This document shows positions 9,784 to 19,265 of a stretch of 64,000 bases of DNA, piece by piece (the first letter of the stretch is position 1; the number at the start of each line of letters is the position of its first letter). The stretch spans positions 32,278 through 96,277 of the forward strand of contig NZ_JACJTQ010000023.1 of NCBI RefSeq assembly GCF_014698735.1, in the 5' to 3' direction. Both the position numbers and the translations under genes were made by a program. Under the pieces are notes generated by a model. That model ran no database searches, was not told the origin of the DNA, and saw nothing but the letters and a program-made list of their open reading frames with translations. This DNA comes from Anabaena catenula FACHB-362 (lineage in GTDB: Bacteria > Cyanobacteriota > Cyanobacteriia > Cyanobacteriales > Nostocaceae).

Positions 9784-9905
9784 AATAAACATCATAGCTA
9801 TCCTTCGTTCAGTCGAATATACTCACTACAATTTATTAAAACGACTATTCCTATAGTTATAGATTAGTGTATATTATTTTGTATAAATACTGAATACAAT
9901 AGATT

Positions 9906-10787
9906 ATGTCCGAAACATCTTCCGAAAGTTCTGATTTGTTAATTTCTAAATCACAGGATCATTTACAAAGCTTTTCGTTTGAAGTTGTCACCACAGATGA
10001 AAAAGGAAGCATTGTTAAACGCAGTAAGCAACAAGCAAAATACTTTGAAGAAGACTTAGGAAATGGTGTCAAATTACAAATGGTGCAAATACCAGGAGGA
10101 ACATTCCTCATGGGTTCACCGGAAAGCGAGAAAGATAGAAAATCAAACGAAAGTCCTCAACATGAAGTTACAGTTGCTGGGTTTTTCATGGGTAGATATG
10201 CAGTCACACAGGCACAATATCAAGCTATTATTGGGAGTAACCCTTCTAACTTCAAAGGTGAAAACCGACCAGTAGAACAAGTGATTTGGGATGATGCAGT
10301 AAAATTCTGTCAAGCATTAAGCGAAAAGACCAAAAAAGGCTACAGATTACCCAGTGAAGCTGAATGGGAATATGCTTGTCGAGCGGGGACAACCACACCA
10401 TTTTACTTTGGGGAAAGCATTACCCCAGATTTAGTAAATTATCATGGTAATTATCCCTACGCTTCTGCCCCAAAAGGGCAAGATCGTCAACAAACCACAG
10501 ATGTAGGAATATTTCCACCAAATTCTTTTGGTTTGTATGATATGTGTGGTAATATAATGGAATTGTGTCAAGATTACTATCACAATAATTACAACGGTGC
10601 GCCGACCGATGGTAGTCCTTGGACAAATACTAATATTGAAGGATTCAGTTCGGTGCGTGGCGGTGCCTGGGGCGGCGGTGCTACGTATTGTCGGTCTGCC
10701 AATCGCATCGGATTAGCTTTGTCTGCGCGTATCGGTATTGAGTTGCGTAGGATTATTGGGTTTCGTGTGGTTGTGGTGATTGCCTGA
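9906..10787 (+). CDS. FGE-sulfatase/C-type-lectin-fold protein with a diversified C-terminus (candidate DGR target)
   Basis: A 293-residue protein. After ~55 variable residues it has the formylglycine-generating-enzyme-like fold: GGTFLMGSPESEKDR, FFMGRYAVTQAQYQAIIG, RPVEQVIWDDAVKFCQAL, YRLPSEAEWEYACRAG, FGLYDMCGNIMELCQDYY, then VRGGAW...CRSANR...IGFRVVV. Many cyanobacterial relatives end with asparagine-rich stretches between RGGSW and GFRVV. Here those positions hold G, Y, I, L, A and S instead, mostly in codons such as GGC, GGT, ATC, ATT and TAT. That is what mutation of adenines in AAC/AAT template codons would give. Only one cysteine (C262) is present at the FGE catalytic site, so a ligand-binding rather than FGE role is likely. 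No signal peptide is seen. No reverse transcriptase or template repeat lies in this window. Confidence 0.75.
   Translation: MSETSSESSDLLISKSQDHLQSFSFEVVTTDEKGSIVKRSKQQAKYFEEDLGNGVKLQMVQIPGGTFLMGSPESEKDRKSNESPQHEVTVAGFFMGRYAVTQAQYQAIIGSNPSNFKGENRPVEQVIWDDAVKFCQALSEKTKKGYRLPSEAEWEYACRAGTTTPFYFGESITPDLVNYHGNYPYASAPKGQDRQQTTDVGIFPPNSFGLYDMCGNIMELCQDYYHNNYNGAPTDGSPWTNTNIEGFSSVRGGAWGGGATYCRSANRIGLALSARIGIELRRIIGFRVVVVIA
10653..10787 (+). other. Candidate DGR variable region (VR)
   Basis: This covers residues 250-293 of the FGE-fold protein. Constant anchors are VRGGAW at the start, CRSANR in the middle and IIGFRVVV near the end. Putative variable codons are 256-258 (GGC GGC GGT), 261 (TAT), 268-274 (ATC GGA TTA GCT TTG TCT GCG) and 276-278 (ATC GGT ATT). 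Most end in C or T, which fits loss of A at the first two positions of AAC/AAT. A template repeat elsewhere in the genome is required to prove this. Confidence 0.5.
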
Positions 10788-10835
10788 GGCTTTCTTGCCC
10801 TTTACACTTCTTAATTTAATTCTTTTTACTTGCCC

Positions 10836-10849
10836 CCGCCGTTAGGCGG
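10836..10849. repeat. Short GC hairpin downstream of the FGE-fold gene
   Basis: CCGCC-GTTA-GGCGG lies 49 bases after the stop codon, in an otherwise A/T-rich tract. Small hairpins with 4-base loops just behind variable regions assist homing in known diversity-generating retroelements. It could equally be a weak terminator; no T-run follows directly. Confidence 0.4.
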
Positions 10850-10875
10850 AAAACATTTTTAAATTAAGCATATTT

Positions 10876-11012
10876 ATTGTCTGAATGAGGATTTGCTGAT
10901 TTACACGATTTAGTTATTTTCATCCTGTACATCCTTGAATCCAAACCATGCTGATTCAGAGATTTTCCATCATCAGAATCAGGATTTACAGAATTTGAGA
11001 ATCTGCACGAGA
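10876..11012. repeat. Degenerate dispersed repeat, family A (copy 2)
   Basis: Arms similar to the element at 9583-9783 are visible: GTCTGAATGAGGATTTGCTG near 10878, CATCCTGTACATCCTTGAATCC near 10931, and AATCAGGATTTACAGAATTT near 10976. The arms are more diverged than in copy 1. In the remaining gene-free stretch to 11411 I see only A/T-rich sequence with two TATTGACA direct repeats near 11133-11162, and no gene. Confidence 0.6.
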
Positions 11013-11411
11013 TGTATTGAAGAAGTTGGGAAATTATTTCCAATCTTATTTTTTTCAATAGAGTACCCAATTGTCTCATTAAATATTAGCATAAAAAGTC
11101 AAGAGGTCAATACCCTAGTAAACTCGTTGAGTTATTGACAGTATTCTCAATATTATTGACAATAGCCTAGACAAATTCTCAATAAACATAGTAGTGCGTT
11201 TTTTTTGAAAAAGGCTGATTTAAAAAACTTATGTTTGGTTATCCATAAGCATATAATTATAGAACTGCACAAACAAGTCTTGTAGTAACTTATCTTAGTA
11301 AAGCCCATTTACATAGAATAATTAGACACATTTTCATCAAGAAACGGTATCATCACCTAAAGTTGATCACAAAATGCTAAATCTAGTAACGTTGAACGAT
11401 AAGAAACCAAC

Positions 11412-12458
11412 GTGAAAGCACAAGTATTTAGAGGCGTAAATCAATTATCCTACGAAGAAATCCCAGTTCCGACACTAGAAGCAGATGAAGTACTAGTACA
11501 GGTGCGGGTTGTAGGTTTGTGTCAGTCAGATATTAAAAAAATTCGTTATCCTTTGTATGAACCGCCACGTATATTTGGACATGAAACCGCTGGAACTATT
11601 GCAGCGGTAGGTTCTAATGTGAAAGGTTGGACAGTAGGACAACGGGTTGCGGTGATGCACCATATACCATGTATGCGTTGCACCTACTGCTTAAATGATA
11701 ATTTCTCCATGTGCGATGTTTATAAGAATATCTCGACTACCGCAGGTTTTAACGCTAGTGGTGGCGGTTTTGCAGAGTATGTGAAAGTACCAGGCCATAT
11801 TGTGGAGAATGGGGGTTTAATTCCTATCCCCGATGATATTAGTTTTGAAGAAGCGAGTTTTGTAGAACCGACTAATTGCTGTTTAAAAGCGGTGAAAAAG
11901 GCTCAAATTGCGCCAGGACAAACTGTGTTAATCACTGGGGCTGGGCCAATTGGGTTAATGTTTATGATGTTGGTGAAGTATTTTGGAGCCAGAGCGATCG
12001 CTACTGATTTACTTCCCTCTAGAATTGAAAAAGCTCTGAATGTAGGAGCAGAAGCCGCTTTTGATGCTCGTGATCCTGATTTACCTGCCAAAATTCAAGC
12101 TTTAACTGGGGGAATGGGTGTAGATGTCACCTTGTTAGCTGTACCCAGTGACAAAGCATTTTTTCAAGCCTTAGACTGTACCCGCAAAGGTGGAAAAATC
12201 CTGTTTTTCGCGGAGTTTCCCGATGAGTTGACAATTCCCGTGAATCCAAATGTTCTGTATCGTCGGGAAATCGACTTGATGGGTAGTTACAGTTCATCTT
12301 ACCGTTTACAAAGTCTTTCAGCCGATATTGTCTTTAATCGCCGGATTGATGTCAAAGCCTTAATTAGCGATCGCTATCCCCTACAAGATTTATCACAAGC
12401 CGTAGACCAAGCGATCGCACCTACACCAGAAACTTATAAAATTCTAATTTATCCGTAA
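11412..12458 (+). CDS. Zinc-dependent medium-chain alcohol/polyol dehydrogenase
   Basis: A 348-residue MDR-family dehydrogenase related to sorbitol, threonine and galactitol-phosphate dehydrogenases. Catalytic zinc ligands are in GLCQSDIKK (Cys) and FGHETAGTI (His-Glu). The structural zinc loop CMRCTYCLNDNFSMC has the four expected cysteines. The Rossmann fold motif is VLITGAGPIGLMFMMLVKYFGARAI. The substrate cannot be read from sequence. The nearest upstream gene is 624 bp away across repeats, and a repeat follows, so it is probably monocistronic. Confidence 0.88.
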   Translation: MKAQVFRGVNQLSYEEIPVPTLEADEVLVQVRVVGLCQSDIKKIRYPLYEPPRIFGHETAGTIAAVGSNVKGWTVGQRVAVMHHIPCMRCTYCLNDNFSMCDVYKNISTTAGFNASGGGFAEYVKVPGHIVENGGLIPIPDDISFEEASFVEPTNCCLKAVKKAQIAPGQTVLITGAGPIGLMFMMLVKYFGARAIATDLLPSRIEKALNVGAEAAFDARDPDLPAKIQALTGGMGVDVTLLAVPSDKAFFQALDCTRKGGKILFFAEFPDELTIPVNPNVLYRREIDLMGSYSSSYRLQSLSADIVFNRRIDVKALISDRYPLQDLSQAVDQAIAPTPETYKILIYP

Positions 12459-12483
12459 ATCAAATTTGGGTTAGGGATTAATT

Positions 12484-12650
12484 GTCTGAATCAGGATACA
12501 TGGCTCTAGCTTGCGTGGCGTTAGCCATACGCTCCCATTGACAAGATTACAAAAATACAACATGGAAAACAATCAAGATTCATCCTGTACATCCTAAAAT
12601 CCTGGAAATCCTGATTCAGACAATCATCCTATAAATCCTGATTCAGATAA
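12484..12650. repeat. Dispersed repeat, family A (copy 3), abutting the phosphate transporter
   Basis: It begins GTCTGAATCAGGATACATGG and ends with two right arms in tandem: CATCCTGTACATCCTAAAATCCTGGAAATCCTGATTCAGAC, then CATCCTATAAATCCTGATTCAG. It stops two bases before the ATG of the next gene. Thus the leader and ribosome-binding region of that gene are made of repeat sequence. Confidence 0.75.
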
Positions 12651-12652
12651 CT

Positions 12653-13912
12653 ATGATTATTCTCGCTGTCTTAGCTTTTTATGTAGCTTTTAATCTTGGC
12701 GCAAATGATGTAGCCAATGCTATGGGGACTTCTGTAGGTTCTAAAGCTGTCACCCTCAAACAAGCAATTATTATTGCCGGCATCCTCGAATTTACAGGTG
12801 CTGTCTTATTTGGACATGGGGTAACGGAAACTTTAGGGACGAAAATTGCCAACCCTGATTTATTCATCTCCACACCGCAAACCTTAGTTTTAGGGATGGT
12901 AGCGGTACTGATATCATCTGGAGTTTGGCTACAAATTGCCACATCACGCGGTTTACCTGTATCCTCATCTCATGCCGTTGTGGGTGCGATCGCTGGATTT
13001 AGTTGGGTAGCCTTGGGAATAAATGCTATAGACTGGTCATCTATTGGTTTAATTACCATCGGTTGGGTTTTAACACCTGTAATTAGTGGTGTAGTAGCGG
13101 CTTTTTTTTACAGTCTCATTCAGCGCTGGATTTTAGAACAACCGAATCCCCTCCTACATTTACAAGAATGGATTCCCTGGTTAAGCGCAATTTTACTGAG
13201 TGTATTTGGTGTAATTGTCCTACCATCCCTCACCCAACCACTGACAAAGTTTTTAATTGAAGAAGTCGGATTAAATCTACCCCCCCACGACATCCCCATA
13301 TTCACAGGTGCAGCCGCAGCAATAGGACTGACACTTTATAGCTGGCGACAATTAGATCACAGCACAATCCAAAAGCTAAAATCCAAAATCCAAAATCCAG
13401 TAGAAGGCTTATTTGGAAGATTTCAACTCCTGAGTGCTTGTTTTGTGGCCTTTGCACATGGTTCAAATGATGTTGGGAATGCGATCGCACCCCTAGCAGT
13501 CATATCCTATATCCAGCGCACAGGTAGCGTCCCCAACAATGGACTAAACATCCCCATTTGGATTCTCATCCTTGGTGGCATTGGCATTGTCGCCGGTTTA
13601 GCAATTTGGGGTAAAAAAGTTATTGCCACCATCGGCGAAAATATCATATCCTTACAACCTAGTAGCGGATTTTGCGCCGAACTTGCCACCGCCACCACTA
13701 TCTTACTAGCTTCCCGCTTAGGCTTACCAGTATCCACCTCCCATGCCCTCGTTGGCGGCGTAGTGGGCATTGGACTAGTGCAGAACCTCAAATCAATTAA
13801 ATTTCAAACCCTCCAAGGAATCGCCGCAGCCTGGATAATTACAGTCCCTATCAGTGCCATTCTCAGTGCTGCTATCTTTAGCATTATCCGGATGATCTTC
13901 AATTCAAAATGA
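12653..13912 (+). CDS. Inorganic phosphate transporter, PiT family
   Basis: A 419-residue membrane protein with the duplicated PiT signature: GANDVANAMGTSVGSKAVTL near the N-terminus and AHGSNDVGNAIAPLAVISY in the second half. There are about ten hydrophobic segments and a poorly conserved central loop (LDHSTIQKLKSKIQNP). PiT proteins import metal-phosphate with protons or sodium. The chosen ATG at 12653 gives MIILAVLAFYVAFNLGANDVANA, a slightly short but complete first helix. No clear Shine-Dalgarno is seen because a dispersed repeat ends just before it. No pst or pho genes are nearby. Confidence 0.92.
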   Translation: MIILAVLAFYVAFNLGANDVANAMGTSVGSKAVTLKQAIIIAGILEFTGAVLFGHGVTETLGTKIANPDLFISTPQTLVLGMVAVLISSGVWLQIATSRGLPVSSSHAVVGAIAGFSWVALGINAIDWSSIGLITIGWVLTPVISGVVAAFFYSLIQRWILEQPNPLLHLQEWIPWLSAILLSVFGVIVLPSLTQPLTKFLIEEVGLNLPPHDIPIFTGAAAAIGLTLYSWRQLDHSTIQKLKSKIQNPVEGLFGRFQLLSACFVAFAHGSNDVGNAIAPLAVISYIQRTGSVPNNGLNIPIWILILGGIGIVAGLAIWGKKVIATIGENIISLQPSSGFCAELATATTILLASRLGLPVSTSHALVGGVVGIGLVQNLKSIKFQTLQGIAAAWIITVPISAILSAAIFSIIRMIFNSK

Positions 13913-14259
13913 AATTTATGGAGATTCTTACATACTGGTTCTCATTTGAATGCAATACATTTTAGGGAAACAACGTAAGTAAGATTGCTGTTTCACTACA
14001 AAATTTTCGGTGCTGTACCCCTACCTTAAATGGGAATCCTACCCAATCAAAAACCGCTATATTCTGCAATTATTCCTAAACAGCATATTTTTGCAGAATT
14101 GTTGGTCATTTACTAGAATATTGTGCAGGGGATGGCAATATCTTCTATTTTTCAAAAGAAAAATACTTTAATTCCTCAGAGCAACGGAAACTGTCACGCA
14201 ATTTACACTTCGCACAGATTGTGGTTTTTAGTAACCTACCCATCTGCAAGGCTTTGAAA

Positions 14260-14360
14260 CAGTTATCAGTGAACAGTAAACAGTAAACAGTGAATAGTTA
14301 TCAGTAAACAGTCAATAGTTATCAGTCTGAAAATTGATAACTGATAACTGATAACTGATT
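14260..14360. repeat. Imperfect tandem repeats of CAGTTATCAGTAAA type
   Basis: Repeats of A(A/G)CAGT, TATCAGT and TGATAAC run in both orientations and form a long imperfect inverted repeat (CAGTTATCAGT... against ACTGATAACTG). It sits just upstream of the DMT transporter gene. The remainder of the gene-free stretch 13913-14390 contains no recognisable gene. Confidence 0.7.
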
Positions 14361-14390
14361 TATCGTCAAGGTGTTAGAGGTTAGAAACTC

Positions 14391-16751
14391 ATGGGGCGAT
14401 TTGAGAAGCGACCAGACAACCCACGAAGCAGGGGTGACTTACCCAGAGCAGCAGAAAATGCCCTCTGGGATATAGTTGAAGATTTAGAAAATTTGCAACA
14501 GAATGTTCTCAGGTCGTTGCAGGATGATGTCAAGCGGTTGGAGGCTGAAAAAACCCGTTTAGCTAACGACATTCAACGATTGATAGAAGAAAAAGAAAAG
14601 TTACAGCAAGCTCGACAAATTACCGAACAGCAAGTTTTAATTCGTCAGCTTGCGGAAGTTTTGGCAAAACACATATCTTCACAACTACAATCTTCCCTGA
14701 AGACTTTAGCTACTCAATCAATTGAAGGTGAATCTTCTGAACGATCTGCTTTGAGGTCTGCTGAAGTCACAACCAATTCAGGCAGTCAGATCAGTGAGAA
14801 TGTCGGCCAAATGTTGGACAATCTTGATGATACTGTCACAATTGCTTTTAGCTCGCTGCAACAAGAACTAAAAAATTATCAAAGTCATCTTTCTCAGCAG
14901 TTGTCCCGAATGTACGACCAACAGCAGCAAGGAGAAGAGATTTTAGCAGAGTTCATTAATCGCCTACGCGGTGAACTGGACAAAACCAGAGAAACAACTT
15001 CCCTCAAGGTTGTAACAGGAGGTGCGCCAACTGTATTACAACTGACTGAGCCTTACAAAAACGGTTTCTTGGAAAAATCCTCAGAGAGAATAATTACTGA
15101 ACCCATTTCTCTGCTACCCCAGGAATTACCAAACACCGAAACTACATCCACAGAGGCTGTGGTAACTTTACCTCCACCGCCAGAAAATACAACAGAGTCA
15201 AGTTCTGTTCTGACTTCAAACTGGACAGAACAGCAATCTACACCAGAACCACCCCTCCAGGAAAATACAACAGAGTCAAGTTCTGTTCTGACTCCAAACT
15301 GGACAGAACAGCAATCTACACCAGAACCACCACTCCAGGAAAATACAACAGAGTCAAGTTCTGTTCTGACTCCAAACTGGACAGAACAGCAATCTACAAC
15401 AGAACCACCACTCCAGGAAAATACAACAGAGTCAAGTTCTGTTCTGACTCCAAACTGGACAGAACAGCAATCTACAACAGAACCACCCCTCCAGGAAAAT
15501 ACAACAGAGTCAATTTCTGTTTTGACTCCAAACTTGTCAGAAAGCACAACTACATCCCCACCTCCTTTTGCATCAAAACAGCCACCCCAGGAAAATAAAA
15601 CAGAGCCAATTTCTGTTCTGACTCCAAACTTGTCAGAAAGCACAACTAAATCTCCACCTCCTTTTGCACTAAAGCCAAAGCAGGAAGTCGCTACCCGACG
15701 ACAAAGATCCCGTAGCGCCCCAAACTGGTCTCCGGTTCAGGTAGGCTTTTTGTTGGTTGTTTTGTCAACGGTGGTATCGTCCCTTTATAACGTAGCTATT
15801 AAGGCGCTTTTTTATAAAGATTCTCAGCTTCTGGGAGAGTTTGAGACACAGCAATTCATCTCACCAACCTTGGGTAATATTTTCCTGATTTTGATGCTGA
15901 GGTTATTAGTGGTTGTGCCATTGATGCTACTCTTGGCTCCTATATTGCATCCACCAATTTGGCAAGATCTGCAAAATCTATTTGATTCAGTGGGCAGAAA
16001 TGCCACTTCTAATAGTGCAAAAACAAAGCGGGTTTTAATATTGTCAGTGGTGAGTGGCTGCTTTTTGTTTTTGTCCCAAGTACTTATTTACATTGCCATT
16101 GGTACAGTAACTACAGGAATTGCGATCGCACTGTTCTTTGTCTATCCGGTGATTAGTGGACTCTTGGCGTGGTTTCTGTTTAGAGAGCGTCCTAATTTAA
16201 TCAGTGCTGGGGCTTACGCTACCATTTTCTGTGGTGAATTAATAATCCTGAGTAGTTATTCCACAGCCATGAGCAATACTTCTTTGGGAACCATCTCAGG
16301 AATTATGTCCGGAATAGCTTTTGCTGTGTATGTAATTTTTACTAGGTTATGCGCCACTCAACTGCATCCAGTTTCTTTTGCTTTAATTAACTTCGCCACT
16401 ATGTTACTGTTAAGCTTTATTTGCTTAATGCTTCCCTTACCTAGTGATTGGAGTTTAGCAATTAGATCATCCAATTTACTGGAAGTGATTCTAAGTGCTT
16501 TTATGTTGGGTGTCTTAACTCTTTGCGGTTATTTGTTCAATAACTTTGGGATTCGCAAACTAGGTGCGCCACAATCAGCAATTATTGGCGCTACTGTACC
16601 AGTTTTAACAGTGATTTTTGCTGGCTTAATGATTCAGGAAACCTTGGATCTGTTACAAATTCTGGGAGTTTTATTAGTAACCTTAGGTGCTGTTGCTTTC
16701 AGCTTTGAAAAAATGCAAAATCAAGTTAAATCTTCTAGTCCCAAGAACTAA
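14391..16751 (+). CDS. DMT/EamA transporter with coiled-coil and tandem-repeat N-terminal extension
   Basis: A 786-residue protein. Residues 1-210 are charged and heptad-like (AENALWDIVEDLENLQQNVL, RLEAEKTRLANDIQRLIEEKEKL), predicting a coiled coil. Residues ~265-425 are a low-complexity linker made of four near-identical 26-residue repeats (ENTTESSSVLTPNWTEQQST) and two diverged ones. From ~440 onward there are about ten transmembrane helices in two EamA-type halves, ending near ILGVLLVTLGAVAFSF. Ordinary EamA permeases are ~300 residues, so the first 440 are an added cytosolic module. The transported substrate is unknown. The start ATG is the first in frame and is followed by MGRFEKRPDNPRSRGDLPRA. 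Confidence 0.8.
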   Translation: MGRFEKRPDNPRSRGDLPRAAENALWDIVEDLENLQQNVLRSLQDDVKRLEAEKTRLANDIQRLIEEKEKLQQARQITEQQVLIRQLAEVLAKHISSQLQSSLKTLATQSIEGESSERSALRSAEVTTNSGSQISENVGQMLDNLDDTVTIAFSSLQQELKNYQSHLSQQLSRMYDQQQQGEEILAEFINRLRGELDKTRETTSLKVVTGGAPTVLQLTEPYKNGFLEKSSERIITEPISLLPQELPNTETTSTEAVVTLPPPPENTTESSSVLTSNWTEQQSTPEPPLQENTTESSSVLTPNWTEQQSTPEPPLQENTTESSSVLTPNWTEQQSTTEPPLQENTTESSSVLTPNWTEQQSTTEPPLQENTTESISVLTPNLSESTTTSPPPFASKQPPQENKTEPISVLTPNLSESTTKSPPPFALKPKQEVATRRQRSRSAPNWSPVQVGFLLVVLSTVVSSLYNVAIKALFYKDSQLLGEFETQQFISPTLGNIFLILMLRLLVVVPLMLLLAPILHPPIWQDLQNLFDSVGRNATSNSAKTKRVLILSVVSGCFLFLSQVLIYIAIGTVTTGIAIALFFVYPVISGLLAWFLFRERPNLISAGAYATIFCGELIILSSYSTAMSNTSLGTISGIMSGIAFAVYVIFTRLCATQLHPVSFALINFATMLLLSFICLMLPLPSDWSLAIRSSNLLEVILSAFMLGVLTLCGYLFNNFGIRKLGAPQSAIIGATVPVLTVIFAGLMIQETLDLLQILGVLLVTLGAVAFSFEKMQNQVKSSSPKN
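15183..15650 (+). repeat. In-frame 78-bp tandem repeats inside the DMT transporter gene
   Basis: Four units of 78 bp begin at 15183, 15261, 15339 and 15417 and are nearly identical at DNA level. Two diverged units follow at about 15495 and 15591, sharing E-N-x-T-E-x-I-S-V-L-T-P-N. The near-identity points to recent copy-number change by slippage or recombination, so copy number likely varies between strains. Confidence 0.92.
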
Positions 16752-16960
16752 ATCACCAAGAGCAATGAAACTCAACATCCCAGAGCTTGACTCTCCCCAT
16801 TCCCAAAATGCGGAGCTTCAAACTCGTCATTTTTCCTAGGCTGAATCCTGGGAAAATTGTTAATGTATCTGAGAATCACAAAAAAAGTCATGATTCAAAC
16901 ATAATTAATTATCTGGACGGAAGACTTATATTGCAGTTTGGTGTATACTAGATAATTTAA

Positions 16961-17905
<945 letters not shown>

Positions 17906-17911
17906 AGTCGC

Positions 17912-17939
17912 AAAAGTTAGAAGTAATCTTCTAATTTTT
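17912..17939 (+). terminator. Rho-independent terminator of hetR
   Basis: TTAGAAG-TAAT-CTTCTAA (17917-17934) is preceded by AAAA and followed by TTTTT, giving a perfect 7-bp stem extendable by A-T pairs, seven bases after the hetR stop codon. Confidence 0.8.
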
Positions 17940-18350
17940 GGAACTCCCACCTTGACTAATACCGTTTCACTTTAAGACTGATACAAATGGAAAGACGCAA
18001 AGAGACGGGGACGCGGAGATTCATTTGTAGCTTTAGTTAAGTGAATTGATATAAACTATTTGTGCCACAGCCTCCCAGTCTAATCGGGGACGAAAGTCAA
18101 GATATTTTTTCTAGCCCTTCTTCATGCCATGAGCGCGGCTAATATGTGTAGCAAGCAAAGTTCTCACATAGTGGTAGTAGTCGGTCAAATTTACACTCCC
18201 ACCCCTAAAAGAGATAGCAACCCAAAATTCAACAGAAGGCAGGGGAGCAGGGAGTGTTATAGCATGGGAATCTGACCCCACCTGAATTAAAGTCAGTGAA
18301 AATTTAAGTAAGCGGCTCTCACCCTTGCTTCCCCCAGTTGCCTTCACCTA
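17940..18350. other. Gene-free stretch between hetR and the cysteine-repeat gene
   Basis: It contains a short GACGCAAAGAGACGGGGACGCGGAGA dispersed-repeat phrase near 17993 and nothing else I recognise. A 78-codon minus-strand ORF at 18111-18347 has no family marks and no clear ribosome binding site, so I do not call it a gene. Confidence 0.5.
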
Positions 18351-18938
18351 TTATTGTTGGGTTGACTTTGTAGTGGGGGTGAATCCTGGTGGTGTTGTAG
18401 ACCCATAACCGATACTGATAGCTCGATCAGTAGCATCAATACAAGTATCTAAAGCTTGAATCGGGGTGAAATCGATTTCCTTACGCAAGCCAACTACACA
18501 CTGAGCAAAATTCACAGGCAACAAACTGCGTCCACAGTAGGCTAAAGCGGCTGGATTAACTGCCTCCTGGGTACTTTTGCTAATGCCAACTACACAGGCA
18601 GCTAAGTCCTCAGGACGGCGGGCTTGATTACAGGAATTCAGGGCATCAGTAGGATCAATTTGTGTTTGTTTTTTAATTTGAGCTACACAAGTAGACAACT
18701 CTTTTGGACGTAGAGCTTTGGCACAACTTTGAGATGCCGCTTGTGGTGTGACACCCACACTCAAAAGTTGTGCTGCACAGACTCGGTAATCATTTCTATA
18801 GGAATCTGTAACAGCTATACTCGGGACAATGGTTGTCAATAATCCAGCCAGGGCTAAAACTGGTGCTGTCAAAATTCTCAAAGTACGACTGCTTTTTTGG
18901 TTCTGAAAACTGCGAGTTTCTTTTTTGGTTGCTAACAT
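18351..18938 (-). CDS. Exported protein with repeated cysteine motifs, function unknown
   Basis: Starting at the ATG at 18938 (MLATKKETRS) the product is 195 residues. A hydrophobic stretch (LRILTAPVLALAGLLTTIVPSIAV) acts as signal peptide or anchor. The rest is built from four ~36-residue repeats with the pattern C-x-x-A-(x)-R-P-x-x-L-x-x-C-V, for example CAKALRPKELSTCVAQI and CNQARRPEDLAACVVGI. The evenly spaced cysteines suggest disulfides in the periplasm or thylakoid lumen. I do not recognise a named family. It is divergent from rpsD, with 515 bp between them. Confidence 0.7.
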   Translation of the reverse strand: MLATKKETRSFQNQKSSRTLRILTAPVLALAGLLTTIVPSIAVTDSYRNDYRVCAAQLLSVGVTPQAASQSCAKALRPKELSTCVAQIKKQTQIDPTDALNSCNQARRPEDLAACVVGISKSTQEAVNPAALAYCGRSLLPVNFAQCVVGLRKEIDFTPIQALDTCIDATDRAISIGYGSTTPPGFTPTTKSTQQ

Positions 18939-19084
18939 AGTTATTCTCCAAACACCCAAGGTTATGCTAACTTAGAATCTGCTCAAACTCCTCTACAATC
19001 AAGGAATTTCGGCGCAATTGTCTGCCTAAGATAGCTCCCAAGCCTAATGATCGTATTTTTGTCCATTGGCATCGGGGACTAATT

Positions 19085-19265
19085 TGGTCTTAGGTTAGAC
19101 TATACTGGGTAGTTTGTGGCGAAAACGACTTAAATCATAGTCAACGTTGCGTGAGCAGTGTTTTCGCAACATCTAAGTTAAACGTACCGTGGGACGCATG
19201 GGAACGCAGGGTCATGCCCTGAAAGCTTGGAAGATACTGCTTTTTAGGTTAAGACCTATTTAAAG
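19085..19265 (+). promoter_or_regulatory. Structured region upstream of rpsD (leader or small RNA candidate)
   Basis: In the 515-bp space before rpsD several pairings are visible. GCGAAAAC (19119) can pair with GTTTTCGC (19160). GTTGCG (19145) can pair with CGCAAC (19165), which is mutually exclusive with the first. CAGGG-TCATG-CCCTG (19207-19221) and TAGGT-TAAG-ACCTA (19245-19258) are further hairpins. The phrase TTAGGTTA(A)GAC appears twice (about 19090 and 19244). Alternative stems suggest a regulatory leader, perhaps autoregulation by S4, or an independent ncRNA. The rest of the space appears unstructured and A/T-rich. Confidence 0.35.

Noticed and set aside
10420..11138. Several 60-70-codon ORFs around the FGE-fold gene on both strands
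   Set aside because: Some overlap the coding sequence; the others are translations of dispersed repeat family A.
15053..15643. 196-codon minus-strand ORF with repeated FGVRTELDSVVFSW units
   Set aside because: It is the antisense shadow of the 78-bp repeats in the DMT transporter gene; the repeat length is a multiple of three, so any frame stays open.
18111..18347. 78-codon minus-strand ORF downstream of hetR
   Set aside because: No ribosome site, no family marks, and the composition is not typical of coding sequence here.
19085..19265. tmRNA, RNase P RNA or SRP RNA
   Set aside because: The conserved core sequences of these RNAs that I know are not present.
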